A stretch of 64,000 nt of DNA from Cubamyces lactineus (Eukaryota; Basidiomycota; Agaricomycetes; Polyporales; Polyporaceae): contig JACDTU010000006.1 in NCBI GenBank assembly GCA_022376465.1, positions 1,426,001 through 1,490,000 on the forward strand, read 5' to 3'. Numbering within the stretch: position 1 is the first letter of the stretch; each line of letters opens with the position of its first letter. Below the pieces are notes generated by a model. That model made no database searches and was not told where the DNA came from. It worked only from the letters and a program-made list of their open reading frames with translations. The position numbers and the translations under genes are program-made. Shown here piece after piece: positions 43,375 through 53,281 of the stretch.

Positions 43375-44409
43375 ATGGGCCGCCCCCTCTATAGCACCCA
43401 AGTCGCTGACGACAATGCAAGCGACCAGGAAAACCAACAGCCGCTACCCATTCCTCCCCCACTCGCCAGACGCCTCTCGTCGCCTCCACCGGAATACACC
43501 TCCAGGTCACCATCGCCCGCCTCCTCGACGTCGGACCTCAGCACGGTTGGGGTCGAAGACTCTCATCTGGTAGACCACTCCCGGCACCCCGACGTCAACC
43601 AGTTGCTCCGTGCGCTCCTCACCAACCCTACCCCAGTCGTCAATGCCACCGAGCGAGGCTTGCAGTACTTCCTTAGAGAGTATCGATGCCTCTACAACGA
43701 GCAACGGGAACTGGACGCACTGGAAGGGAACCTTGTTGACGCAGCTGACATCGCAGAGGACGCTCTAGACGCTCTTCACGAGGCGTTTGGTGAAGAAGAG
43801 GAGCAACGGCAAGTCTCGGACTACGACATCGCAGAACGGCAGGCGCGCGCCCTCGAAAACGTCGGGCACCATGCCCACGAGTTACGGAGGTTGGCAAGAC
43901 ACTCTTTGAACACCACTCGACGGCTCGCCCGGACCACACGCACGTGGAGGAACTTCCTCATACAAACATTTGAACTCCCTGCATTCCGTGCAAGGATGGC
44001 GCCACTGGCCTCGGTCATCAACGACGCGGCCCCGCCTCCTGGAGAACTCCCAGCTGCGGCAAGAAGAGTGCCTGGCGAAGCCCGACGCCAAGGGACCTAT
44101 CTGCCCTTGTTCCACACCAGAGTCTCCGCAGGAAGCCGTCGGCCCCGTGATCCATCCCCCGACGAGCGTAACGTAAGAGCTCGAAGAGACACCTCGCCCG
44201 CCCCAATGGACGCTTCGCCAGCTCGACCTGAGTCCCCGCCGTCCCTCCACCCTATTGGCCGCAGCTGCCTAGTCTGTGGGTCGCCTGATCACGAGTACCT
44301 GTGGTGCCGAGACTGGCGATGTGTCTGGTGTCGCGCCACCGCCCCTGGCCATCACCCGTGGGAGTGCCCTCTGCGCCCAGAAGACATGGACGAGCGGTTT
44401 ACGAGTTGA
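43375..44409 (+). CDS. G3 accessory ORF-C, 344-aa protein with two zinc knuckles
   Basis: ATG 43375 begins MGRPLYSTQVADDNASD. A Pro/Ser-rich N-terminus is followed by a long helical, probably coiled-coil middle (LDALEGNLVDAADIAEDALD, then ENVGHHAHELRRLARHSLN). The basic C-terminus carries CLVCGSPDHEYLWC (CX2CX4HX4C) and CVWCRATAPGHHPWEC (CX2CX6HX4C) at about residues 299-330. Zinc knuckles of this type bind nucleic acid in Gag proteins. The protein resembles a second, rearranged nucleocapsid rather than an envelope. It ends 49 bases before the 3' LTR. Confidence 0.7.
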   Translation: MGRPLYSTQVADDNASDQENQQPLPIPPPLARRLSSPPPEYTSRSPSPASSTSDLSTVGVEDSHLVDHSRHPDVNQLLRALLTNPTPVVNATERGLQYFLREYRCLYNEQRELDALEGNLVDAADIAEDALDALHEAFGEEEEQRQVSDYDIAERQARALENVGHHAHELRRLARHSLNTTRRLARTTRTWRNFLIQTFELPAFRARMAPLASVINDAAPPPGELPAAARRVPGEARRQGTYLPLFHTRVSAGSRRPRDPSPDERNVRARRDTSPAPMDASPARPESPPSLHPIGRSCLVCGSPDHEYLWCRDWRCVWCRATAPGHHPWECPLRPEDMDERFTS

Positions 44410-44447
44410 GCTGGATATTCCGCTGGTGGAACAGCGTAGAAGCATAC

Positions 44448-44458
44448 GAAGGGGGTAA
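44448..44458 (+). other. G3 polypurine tract
   Basis: GAAGGGGGTAA ends flush with the 3' LTR at 44459. It primes plus-strand DNA. Confidence 0.75.
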
Positions 44459-44875
44459 TGTTACGACGCTCACTGTGTCACGGTCACCCAGTTTCCTTTT
44501 CCTCTCTCTCCCTCGTGCCTCCGTTATGCCACGTCATCCTTTCCCATGCCACGTCACCCTTTCCCACCGGTTCACACGGCTGTTGTATTACTACCCTATC
44601 ACCTTCCGCCACGTCATCGCCACATCATCTGTACTCCCAGCCCTGACTCTACGTAGTTATACTGGACTCTCACGGTACGTGGCGCCTACGTGGCGCCGAC
44701 GTGTCCATGTCTCTCTTCCTGTATTTAAGACCAGAGGATCCACTCGGGATCCTCAGCTCGACCTGGTTATCCATTGCCTATTCCTCTGAACCTCTACTCG
44801 ACTCGAACTGCTGGAGACCTCTGGTCCGATCCCTAGGACGTCGCTCGCCGTGACCGATCTAGGCTCGTCGTAACA
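44459..44875 (+). mobile_element. 3' LTR of G3
   Basis: Same length (417) and, by reading, the same sequence as the 5' LTR. Confidence 0.92.
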
Positions 44876-44880
44876 AGCAC

Positions 44881-45480
44881 TGTGTGAGGACTTTCGCGAA
44901 ACTATTAGTAACGCACGGGTTCCGACTCGGTGTCCTCTATTTGCGGACTACGGAGTACGGACTTGACGGGTCGGGGTCGGACTTGGGAACGGGGTTGGGT
45001 CGGAGAGGTTGGTAGGGAGGGAACGAAGGATGGTCGGACTAGGGGGTCGGGGTTGAGTGTCGGAGTACGAGATGAACCAGTATAATGAGGTTAACGAGAT
45101 TTCTCAACTGAGTAGCTACTACATTCTGGGGCAGTATTTATACTAAGTCAGAAACCCGATAGAAACAATAAGAGATGTACATGATAGGAAAGAGGAGAAC
45201 GAAAGTACGAAGTAACTTGCCAAGGGTAAGATAACGCAGATAGCTCTGTAAGCAAAAGCCTCATGTAGGTAGCGCCATGAGGGGTTATCTGAGACATGTA
45301 AGTCATGGGGTCGGGGGAAGTCCGAAGTACAGAGTACGAAGTGCGGAGTACGGAGAACGGAGTCAGGGGTATGGGGTACGGGAGAGCGGAGTACGGGGAG
45401 CAGAGTATGTAGTGCGGAGTAAGGAGCAGAGTACGGGGGTTCGGGGATCGAACTTCGGGGTTACAGCACGGAGCGTAACA
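44881..45480 (-). mobile_element. 3' LTR of G2b, main segment
   Basis: Continues the LTR interrupted at 37218. On the minus strand it begins TGTTACGCTCCG at 45480, right after the polypurine tract. It is dense in CGGAGTACGGAG-type repeats (45325-45440). Confidence 0.8.
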
Positions 45481-45499
45481 GTGCCTCCCCCCTAGGCCC
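45481..45499 (-). other. G2b polypurine tract
   Basis: On the minus strand GGGCCTAGGGGGGAGGCAC precedes the LTR. The same tract precedes the LTR of the other copy at 63239. Confidence 0.75.
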
Positions 45500-45617
45500 G
45501 AACCCTTGAGGGCCTATAGTGAAAGGAAATAGAAGTCTGTCCAAAAAAGGTAATCCGATAAGTCCAGGGAATGGAGATCAAGAATCGGGGCAGGGTCAGA
45601 ATCGATGAGGAAAGGTG

Positions 45618-45624
45618 TATATAA
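45618..45624 (+). promoter_or_regulatory. TATA box of the G2b antisense gene
   Basis: TATATAA, 71 bases before ATG 45689. Conserved in the second copy (GTATATAAGATG on the minus strand, about 63094-63104). Confidence 0.6.
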
Positions 45625-45688
45625 GACGGGGGTGAGACTTAGCCAGTTCTTCCTTGCTCTCTGTCTCCCACCACCACCACCAGCAGCG

Positions 45689-47168
45689 ATGTCTTCAACC
45701 CTCGACAACATCCAGGCTCTGGAGGCGCACTTGGCACAACTCCAGATGAAGGTGGCAGAGGAGGAGGCTGCAGCAGCCAAGGCGTAAGTACTGGAGTTGT
45801 CGGAGTTCGGGGTACGGACTAACGGTGGTTTGTAGGGCGCGAAGGGCAGAGGAGGAGCGAGCGCGGGAGGAGGAGCGAGCGCGGGAGGAGGAGCGAGCGC
45901 GGGAGGAGGAGCGAGCACGGGAGGAGGAGCGAGCGTGGGAGGAGAAGGAGCGCGGGAGGAGAAGGAGCGCATGGAGTACGAGGCCGCGCAAAAGGCAGCG
46001 GCGCTGATCCGCCAGGCTGCCCTTGCGAAGGCCGGGACTTCCGCGTGGGGAAGCAAGCGTCCCGCGGAGGACGAGGAGCCGGAGTCAGAGTCGGAGGAGG
46101 ACGACGCGGAGTTGCTCGTCCCGCGGTAAGTCCGGTCAGGGTACGGAGTACGGGGTTCAGACTAACGCGGAGTTCCCCAGGACGAAGTGTGACTGGTGCG
46201 CGGCCAAGCAGATCACGTGCTGGTTCTGCATGGGCAAACAGATGTCAAGCTGTGTCCAGTGCCAGAAGGCCCGGTCGCGCGCGTGCATTGGGGCCCGCGG
46301 ACTTCCCGTGGACATCCAGGCCCGAATTGCGCGCAAGGAGGAGGCCCCCAGCCTGCAGCGCAAGGAGGTCAAGTCCGCCACCATCATTGACGACAACGAC
46401 GGGTTCAAGACCACTGCGCCCTCCGGAGTACGGAGTTTGGAGAAGGTGCAGGCGGACAAGGGCAAGGGGAAGGAGAAGGAGAAGGAGAAACCGGCGGAGA
46501 AGGCGGCGGAGAAGCCGCTGCAGCCAGCTGAGGTCCGATGGACATTCGCAGCACCACCCGGAGTTAACCCACCAGTGCGGACGGTACTAGCCCGAGGCCC
46601 GAGCATTGCAGGCTTGTCGACGGGCCCTCGGATGTCCACCAGCTCCGGACTTCCGGAGGTTGGGAAGTCCGACCTCTGGTGGTCCGACGACCCGGAGAAG
46701 CTCTCCAACCGAGAGCTTCTCGAGCACTTGCTCGTCGCGGTGCAGCGCAACCGGCGCACCGCGGGGCGGGTCATCGACCTCCTGGTTGACAAGGAGGAGC
46801 AGCAGGAGGAGATGATGCGGGAGGAAGTCCGGGGTCTTGGCAACGCCATCGCCAAGATCGTGCAGAAGGAGTTGAAGTCCGCCATCGGCAAGGCCGTCCG
46901 CAACGCAGTGAAGTCCGAACTCGCGACGGAGTTCAGGACTATGCTGCAGGAGATCCTCGAGATCACCTCGCAGGACAAGGAGGACGCAATCGCGGACGCG
47001 CTGGAGTGGGCGGGGGTGGCTGGGTCGGACTGGGAGGAGGAGGAGAATGGGTCGGGGTTGGACAAGTCCGCGTGGGGCAAGTCCGGTGAGGAGGAGGAGG
47101 AGCAGGGCGAGGGTGCGAAGGAGGGGAAGGGTACGGAGGGACCGATGGACATGGACACTGCGGAGTAG
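45689..47168 (+). CDS. G2 antisense gene: CxxC-rich coiled-coil protein with two introns
   Basis: Encoded on the strand opposite to G2b gag-pol, tail-to-tail with pol. Exons are 45689-45783, 45836-46125 and 46181-47168. Both introns are GT-AG and have a CTAAC branch-point motif. The protein (about 457 aa) starts MSSTLDNIQALEAHLAQLQM, then has EEERAR repeats (coiled coil). A cysteine block CDWC, CWFC, CVQC and a further Cys within about 32 residues suggests zinc binding. A basic/Lys-rich linker, a helical domain (REEVRGLGNAIAKIVQKELK) and an acidic tail (EEEEEQGEG) follow. Exon 2 appears one base short near 45950 (the repeat frame GRRR versus KERMEYEAAQ), so the native frame needs one base. 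No family known to me. Confidence 0.65.
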
Positions 47169-47272
47169 TGCAGGGTACGGACTTTGGACTACGGACAACG
47201 TAGGTAGAATTTTGTAGTCCGAGTGCGGGGTTGAATGAGAAAAACGGAGGTGAGAAAACACTGGTGCGAATC

Positions 47273-50200
47273 TCAAGACAACTTAGCAAGAGGTCCGGGC
47301 TTGTCCGGGTAAGCTGCGTGGAAGTCCGAAACTAGCTCCTGGGCATGTCTGAGCTCCGTGGCCAAGATCCACGAAGTTTCCTCATCCGTACCTTCGTAGC
47401 CTGCCCATCGGACTAGGTACAGGAGTTGGCAACTCCGACGCCGGCGGTCAATCTTGGAGTCGAGTATCTCCGAAATCTCATACTCCAGTTCTCCGTCCAC
47501 CAGGATCGGAGGTGGCGGAGTTTGGACACGGCCGGGGATGGTGTTCGGAGTTGCAGGCTCGAGTTGTGAGACATGGAAAACAGGGTGTACCGCGCGCATC
47601 GAGTCCAGTAGTCGGAGGGTGAAGGAGTGAGTTCCGACCTGCACGATGATAGTGAACGGACCTAAGAACTTTTCGGACAACTTTTTGGAAGGACGTGTAG
47701 TCCGGATGTGCTGAGCTCGGACATAGACCTGATCTCTGACCTTGAAGTCCGGCGCCGGTAGACAGTGCTTGTCCGCCTGTACTTGGTATCAGGCCTGGGC
47801 TTCGGAGATTTGTTGTCGGAGTTGGGTGTGGAGTTCGTCGAGGTCGACAGCGTAGTCGTGAGCTCGAGCAGAGGTGAGGTCCCGCTCGGGGTAGACGGAG
47901 ATGGCGGGGTTGTAGCCCTTGTTCGCGAAAAACGGGGATATACCGGTAGTTGCGGATGGGGTGTTGTTGTACGCGAACTCCGCCAAGGGAAGGAGTTGGG
48001 ACCAGTTGTCCTGCTGGTAGTTCGAGTAGATCCGGAGGTACTGCTCGAGGGTCTGGTTGACCCGCTCGGTTTGACCATCGCCCTCCGGGTGGTAACCGGA
48101 GGTGAAGTGAAGGTGCATGTCGAGGGCCTTACCGAGGGAGCGGAAGAAGTGAGAGACGAACTCCGAGCCCCGATCGCAGGTAACGTGCGAGGGAACTCCG
48201 TGCTTGGAGAACACATGGAGTACGAACAAGTCCGCTAACTCCGAGGCTGTAAGCGTGTCGTGGGTAGGGATGAATATACCTTGCTTAGTGAGCCTGTCGA
48301 CTACCACCAGGATCGCGGTGTAGCCAGCGGAGTTCGGGAGTTGCTCGATGAGGTCCATGGAGATGGAGTTCCAGGGTCGCTCGGGGATCGGGAGTTGCTT
48401 CAAAGTACCGTAGGGGAGATGCCGGGGGACTTTAGCTCGCGCGCAGGTAGTACAGGACTAACAGTAGTCCCGGACGAAGAGTCGGAGTCTGGGCCAGGCG
48501 TAGTCCCGCAGGACCAGGGCTTGCGTCTTGTTCTGTCCCCAGTGTCCGGCAGTAGGATGATCGTGACAAGCTCGGAGTACATGAAGGCGGAGGTCGCCGG
48601 AGTTCGGGACATAGACTCGACCTGAGAGTTGGAGTAGTCCATCTTCATCGCGCAACCATCGGGAGTTGCCTTCGGAGGCGAGCTTGAGTGCAGCAGATAG
48701 TTCGGGGTCAGGAGTTGGGGTTGCTTGAGCGGATTTGATGTCCGAGAGGAGTTGTTCGGAGTCGAGGACAAAGGAAGCTCGGAGTACGGGGGGTCGGAGG
48801 TAGGTAGCCCGGAGGGACGCGGCAAGCTGCTCCTGGGTGAAAACCGGTCGGTAGTTGTGTGGGTTGACGACGGAGTAGTCACTGCCCCCCTCTTTTGGGT
48901 AGACGTCCCAACGGCATGTCAGTGCGTCAGGCTTCACTCCAAGCTTACCTGGCCGGAACCGGACTACGAGATTGAACTGCGAGAGGAACTCTGACCATCG
49001 GGCTTGGCGGCGAGTTAGTAACTTCGTAGTCGCGAAGTATACCAAGTTCTTGTGGTCCGTGACAACATCGATCGGAGTTGCCGAACCTTCAAGGTAGTGC
49101 CGCCAGGTCTTGAAACATTCAAAGATCGCGAGGAGTTCCTTGTCGTGGGTGTCGTAGTTCAACTCCGCGCCGGTCAAGGTGCGGGAGTGGAAAGCAATGG
49201 GGTGGAGTTCACCGGACTCGGTGGTAAGGGAGAGAATGCCGGCGATGGCGTAGTCCGAGGCGTCGGTCTCGACGGTGAGAGGTCAGTCGGGCATCCAGTG
49301 GTGTAGTACCAGAGCTGTCGTGAACGCCTTCTTGAGAGCGTTAAACGATCTCCGACATTCCTTGGAGAAGTGCTAAGGCATGGACTTGCGGGTTAAGCGG
49401 GTCAGCGGTAGTACGATCTCGGAGTAGTTTGGAATAAACCGTCGATAGAAGTTCGCGAACCCCAGGAACGACTGTATGTCGTGGACCTTCCGGGGTTCGG
49501 GCCAATCCAAGATCGCTTTAACCTTCGACTCCGCCATGGTAAGTCCGGTGGAAGAGAGAATGTACCTGAGGTACTCGACGGAGTCGGTGTGGAACTCGCA
49601 CTTGTCAGCGCGGGCATAAAGCCGGTGCTTGCGGAGTCGCCGGAGTACCTCTTTGACGTGCTTGCGGTGTTGCTCGGGGTTGTCGGAGTAGATGAGGATG
49701 TCATCCAGGTAGACAATGACGCACACATCGAGCATGTCCGCAAAGATGTCATTGACAAACCGCTGGAAAGCAGCGGGCGCGTTAGAAAGTCCGAACGGCA
49801 TGACTAACCATTCGAAGGACCCATAGCGAGTCCGAAACGCGGTCTTCCACTCATCTCCGGGAGCTATGCAGACTAGGTTATAGGCGTGACGGAGGTCGAT
49901 TTTGGTATAGATCCGGGCCTTCCGAGGCGCGTCCAGCAAGTCCGAGACAAGAGGAAGGGGGTAGCGGTCCTTCCGGGTGATCTTATTCAAACCCCGGTAG
50001 TCCACACAAAGGCGAAGGGATCCGTCCTTCTTCTTGACGAAGAGGACGGGAGCTCCACAGAGGGAGTTGGACGGACGTATGAACCCCGATCGGAGGTTCT
50101 CGTCGATGTACTCCCGAAGCGTGTCGAGCTCGAGTTTTGAGAGGGAATAGATAGGTCCGAGTGGCGGAGTAGCCCCTTCTTCCAGATCGATCTTTAGGTC

Positions 50201-51000
50201 GTAGGGGCGATGCTCCGGTAGGATGTCGGCCTTGGTCTTGCTGAAGACGTCCACAAACTCGTGGTACTCCTCCGGAACTCCGGTGAGGTCCGGGGGAGAG
50301 TCAGAGATGGACGAACTCCGCGCAGTAGCCAAGTCCGGAGTAGACAGATTCAGGGTATAACTCGCGGACCCCGGGAGTTTGCAAGCTCGAGCGAAAGCAG
50401 CAGCGTTCACAAGAGAGATCCGGGGTACGGAGGTCGGAGTAGGAGAAGTCGGTAGTTCCGGAGTAGCCGGAGTAGACGGAGTACGCTCAGCCGGAGCTGG
50501 TGGGGGTACCATGGTGTCAGAAACAGGACGCGGTGGGGGTGCGGAACGGAATCGGATGCTGCGCTTCTTCCAGTCAATCAATGGATTGTAGGCGGAGAGC
50601 CAGCTGTATCCCAGAACGGCAGACACGGACTTGTCAAGCGGAGTGACATAGAAATCTATATTGAGGACTTCTCCAGACGGGAAATGTACGGGCAGAGTGG
50701 TAAACGAAGTAATCAGATGGTTAGAGGTACCGTCAAAAAGCTGAAGACGGAGCGGGGTTACGGCGGTAGTTGGGAGTTGATACGTAGTCGCAAAATCGGA
50801 GTTGATGAAACAATGGGAGGAACCGGAGTCGATAAGGGCGCGGAACGGAGTTGGGATAGGATCGGAGTACAAGTCGGGAAAGAGGGCATGGAGGTCGGAA
50901 AGAGCGGACGTGTTGAGCCTGAGGATCTCCGTACCGGAGGAGTCAACGCGGTCCTCACGGGGTACGGAGTTCGGAGGACCGCGGACTAATTTTTTGTCTC
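47273..51000 (-). pseudogene. G2b Pol (protease, RT, RNase H, integrase, chromodomain) with four stops
   Basis: On the minus strand: retropepsin [16 protein letters not shown] (about 50840), RT with [14 protein letters not shown] and [13 protein letters not shown] (about 49700), RNase H ([15 protein letters not shown] about 49270; [11 protein letters not shown]), the integrase zinc region, the DDE core (MDLIEQLPN, TCDRGSEFVSHFF, EGDGQTERVNQT, with PEGDGQ for PQTDGQ), and a chromodomain (YEISEILDSKIDRR, LVRWAGYEGTDEETSWI) ending at 47273. In-frame stops at 49373-49375, 49283-49285, 48458-48460 and 47789-47791 all fit C-to-T or G-to-A changes. Not functional. Confidence 0.92.
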
Positions 51001-51064
51001 CTTCGGGGCTGCAGCCGGAGCAGGCGCAGCGGGAGCGGGGTTGGCCTGAGCGGTGAAGCGTCTA
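50986..51064 (-). pseudogene. G2b Gag, C-terminal end
   Basis: Residues [20 protein letters not shown] and a stop at 50986. This continues gag after the 4.6-kb X/Y/W insertion. The pol frame passes through here as [12 protein letters not shown]. Confidence 0.55.
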
Positions 51065-53281
51065 ACCCACCCGTAAGGGAAGGATACTACTCGGGCCGAG
51101 AGCCTTTGTAGGTCGAGGCCTGCTGGCGGGGGAGAGGGGAAAGGACGCGAAGGAGAAGGGAGGTTGGAGTCGGGTGCCCTGTGACTGGCGCGAACCGTAG
51201 CAAAGCCTAGGACCAAAGGGAGTGGGTAGAGAGGGTTGGCTGGCCTTTGCGAAGGACGCGACGCTGGCGAGAGCGCAGGGAAAGGGTTCGCGGATACACG
51301 GGGAAGGAGAAAGGGGGAAGGGGACAAGGGGAGAGGAGCGCGGGCTGTCGATTTCGCCAATGTCGCGGAGTTTCGCAGGTTTTCGCAACACGCGGTTTCG
51401 CAAACTTTTCACGGAGTCTGTCCTCGTGGCTTCACGCCGTTTCGCAGCTAAGTGGTTTCGCAGATCTTCGCAAGGTCGTCGCAAGGGTTCGCAGTTCGCA
51501 GTTCGCAAGGGTTCGCAGTTCGCAGTTCGCAGTTTCGCAGTTCGCAAGTTCGCAGATTTCGCAAGGTCGTAAATATCACAAGTGAGAGACCCTAAGGGTA
51601 TGGGGGAAGGGCATCTGTATTGTCCAACCTCGCAAAGGGTACAGAGATGGGAGAGGATGGGAGAGGATGTCGCAGGTTCGCTGGATGGAAAGGGAAGGAG
51701 GGGAGCACTGCTAGCCTTGCAATCCACAGGCTTCACGTCTTCGTGTCTTCGCAGACTTCGCAGTTGCAAGCTTCGCAGGTTCGTGGTTGGCAGGTTCGCA
51801 GCAGTCGCAGAGTATATGAAGGAAAGGAGGGGAACGCAGCTAGCTTTTACACAAACTCCCACAATCCTGCAGACGTAGCACTCGCAACTTCGCACTCTGA
51901 ACTCGCAGGGTTTTGCAGGTTTCGCAGGCTTTGGGGGTTTGCTGTCTTCACAGTTCGCAGTCGCAGGGTTTGCTGTTGCAGGGTTCACAGTCGCAGGGCT
52001 CGCAGTCGCAGGCCAAAGATTCGTAAGGTGTCAAGTTATAGATTAGCAGAGGACGTGTGTACAGAAGAAGGATTGCAGCTGAAAGACTCTAGCAGTAGTG
52101 AAGGGAAGTGGGGATGTGTGGTCTGGTGGGGAAGGGGCGAAGTTCTCTGTCCGCCAGCCCTCGGAGGGAGGAGCGTATGGTACTTGACTCTGGAGGGGGG
52201 GGGATGCTGTGCTACAGTCCATCAAGTCTTGGCGAGGCCGCCTGGCCTCATCGCAGGGCCAGCTCGCCACGCGACCTCTCCGCAGCCTCCTATAGGCTCT
52301 GCTCTACCTCTTGCGCCATATGGCGCCATTCCGCATTGTTTCCGCCGGCCGATACGGTCCGTAGCTGGGCACAACACATCCGCGAGGGCAGGGGGAGGGG
52401 AGTGCAGATCCACAGGAGTCCAAGAGCGCAGGCGCGAGTGCTCCAGGTGTGTGCAAAGGGTCCCGCGGACGTGCGAAGAGTTGCGCGAGGTCGCGACTGG
52501 CAAAGGTGTAGATGAGACCGCCGCGGAAAGGAGGGGAGACACCGCAGCGATAGCCCTCTGCTCTGACTCTGGACCGGCACCATGCGCATCACCGTGTGAG
52601 TGCACTAAGTGCACCGCGAGGCTAGCAAGTGTGCCACGCTCTAGCACATCCCTGTCGGCTTGAGGGTGGCTCGCAAATGATGTAGCGCCATCTTCGCTGA
52701 CTTTCGCTGGCTTGCTATAGCCTGTCAAGGAGGGTAGGCAGCTCGCAAGTGATGCAGAGTGTTCGCGGGAGGGGTGGTGGCTTCGCAGGAGGAGCAGTGT
52801 CTTTGCGGGAGGAGTAGTGTGCTCGCAAGGGAATAGGATGTGTTCGCGTGATGCGCCAGACCAGGATGGAAGAGAGATGCGAAGGGGAAGTCACTGAGGG
52901 GAGTTGCAGAGTCGCATGAGAGGGAGCAGAGGCTTCGCCAGACAGTACATTAGAGGGAGAGCCTTCGCGCGAGGGCTGCTAGCACAAGAGGCAGCTGGAG
53001 GGCGCAGTTAGCGAAGGTGCGAGTTTGTTCTTCTGAGCCTAGGCAGGCAACATGCGCATCAGCGGCACGACCCTTAGTCGCGGTGTTGTGAGTGGGGTCG
53101 GTCTACAGTCCTTTAACTTGGTGAGGCTAATGGGTGCGTGTAACACACTCAAAAGCGGAAGTATGTATGTAGAGAGTGCAAAGGGTCGTACCTCGCAGAA
53201 GGGACGACAGACCTTCTTACTGACTACTAACAAACTACCTACGGACTACCTTACTCAAAAACAATCAAAAATCTTCAACCG
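51065..53281. repeat. Region W: TTCGCA/CTCGCA-rich, no gene
   Basis: About 2.2 kb inserted in G2b gag together with X/Y. The hexamers TTCGCA and CTCGCA recur very many times, densest at 51360-51570 and 51740-52020. Long open frames on both strands are products of this repetition. I see no domain. Confidence 0.5.

Larger units (their letters stand above)
37219..44875 (+). mobile_element. Complete young Ty3/chromovirus G3 (7,657 bp)
   Basis: Two 417-base LTRs that I read as identical, a 5-base target duplication AGCAC (37214-37218 and 44876-44880), intact gag and pol frames, a primer site, a polypurine tract and three extra ORFs. All point to a recent and perhaps still active insertion. It lies inside the 3' LTR of G2b. 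Confidence 0.95.

Noticed and set aside
46157..47276. Minus-strand ORFs opposite the G2 antisense gene as part of pol
   Set aside because: Pol ends at 47273 after the chromodomain; the minus frames are mirror images of the Glu/Lys-rich plus gene.
51062..52663. Long ORFs on both strands in region W
   Set aside because: All are by-products of TTCGCA/CTCGCA repetition with no domain or conserved start.
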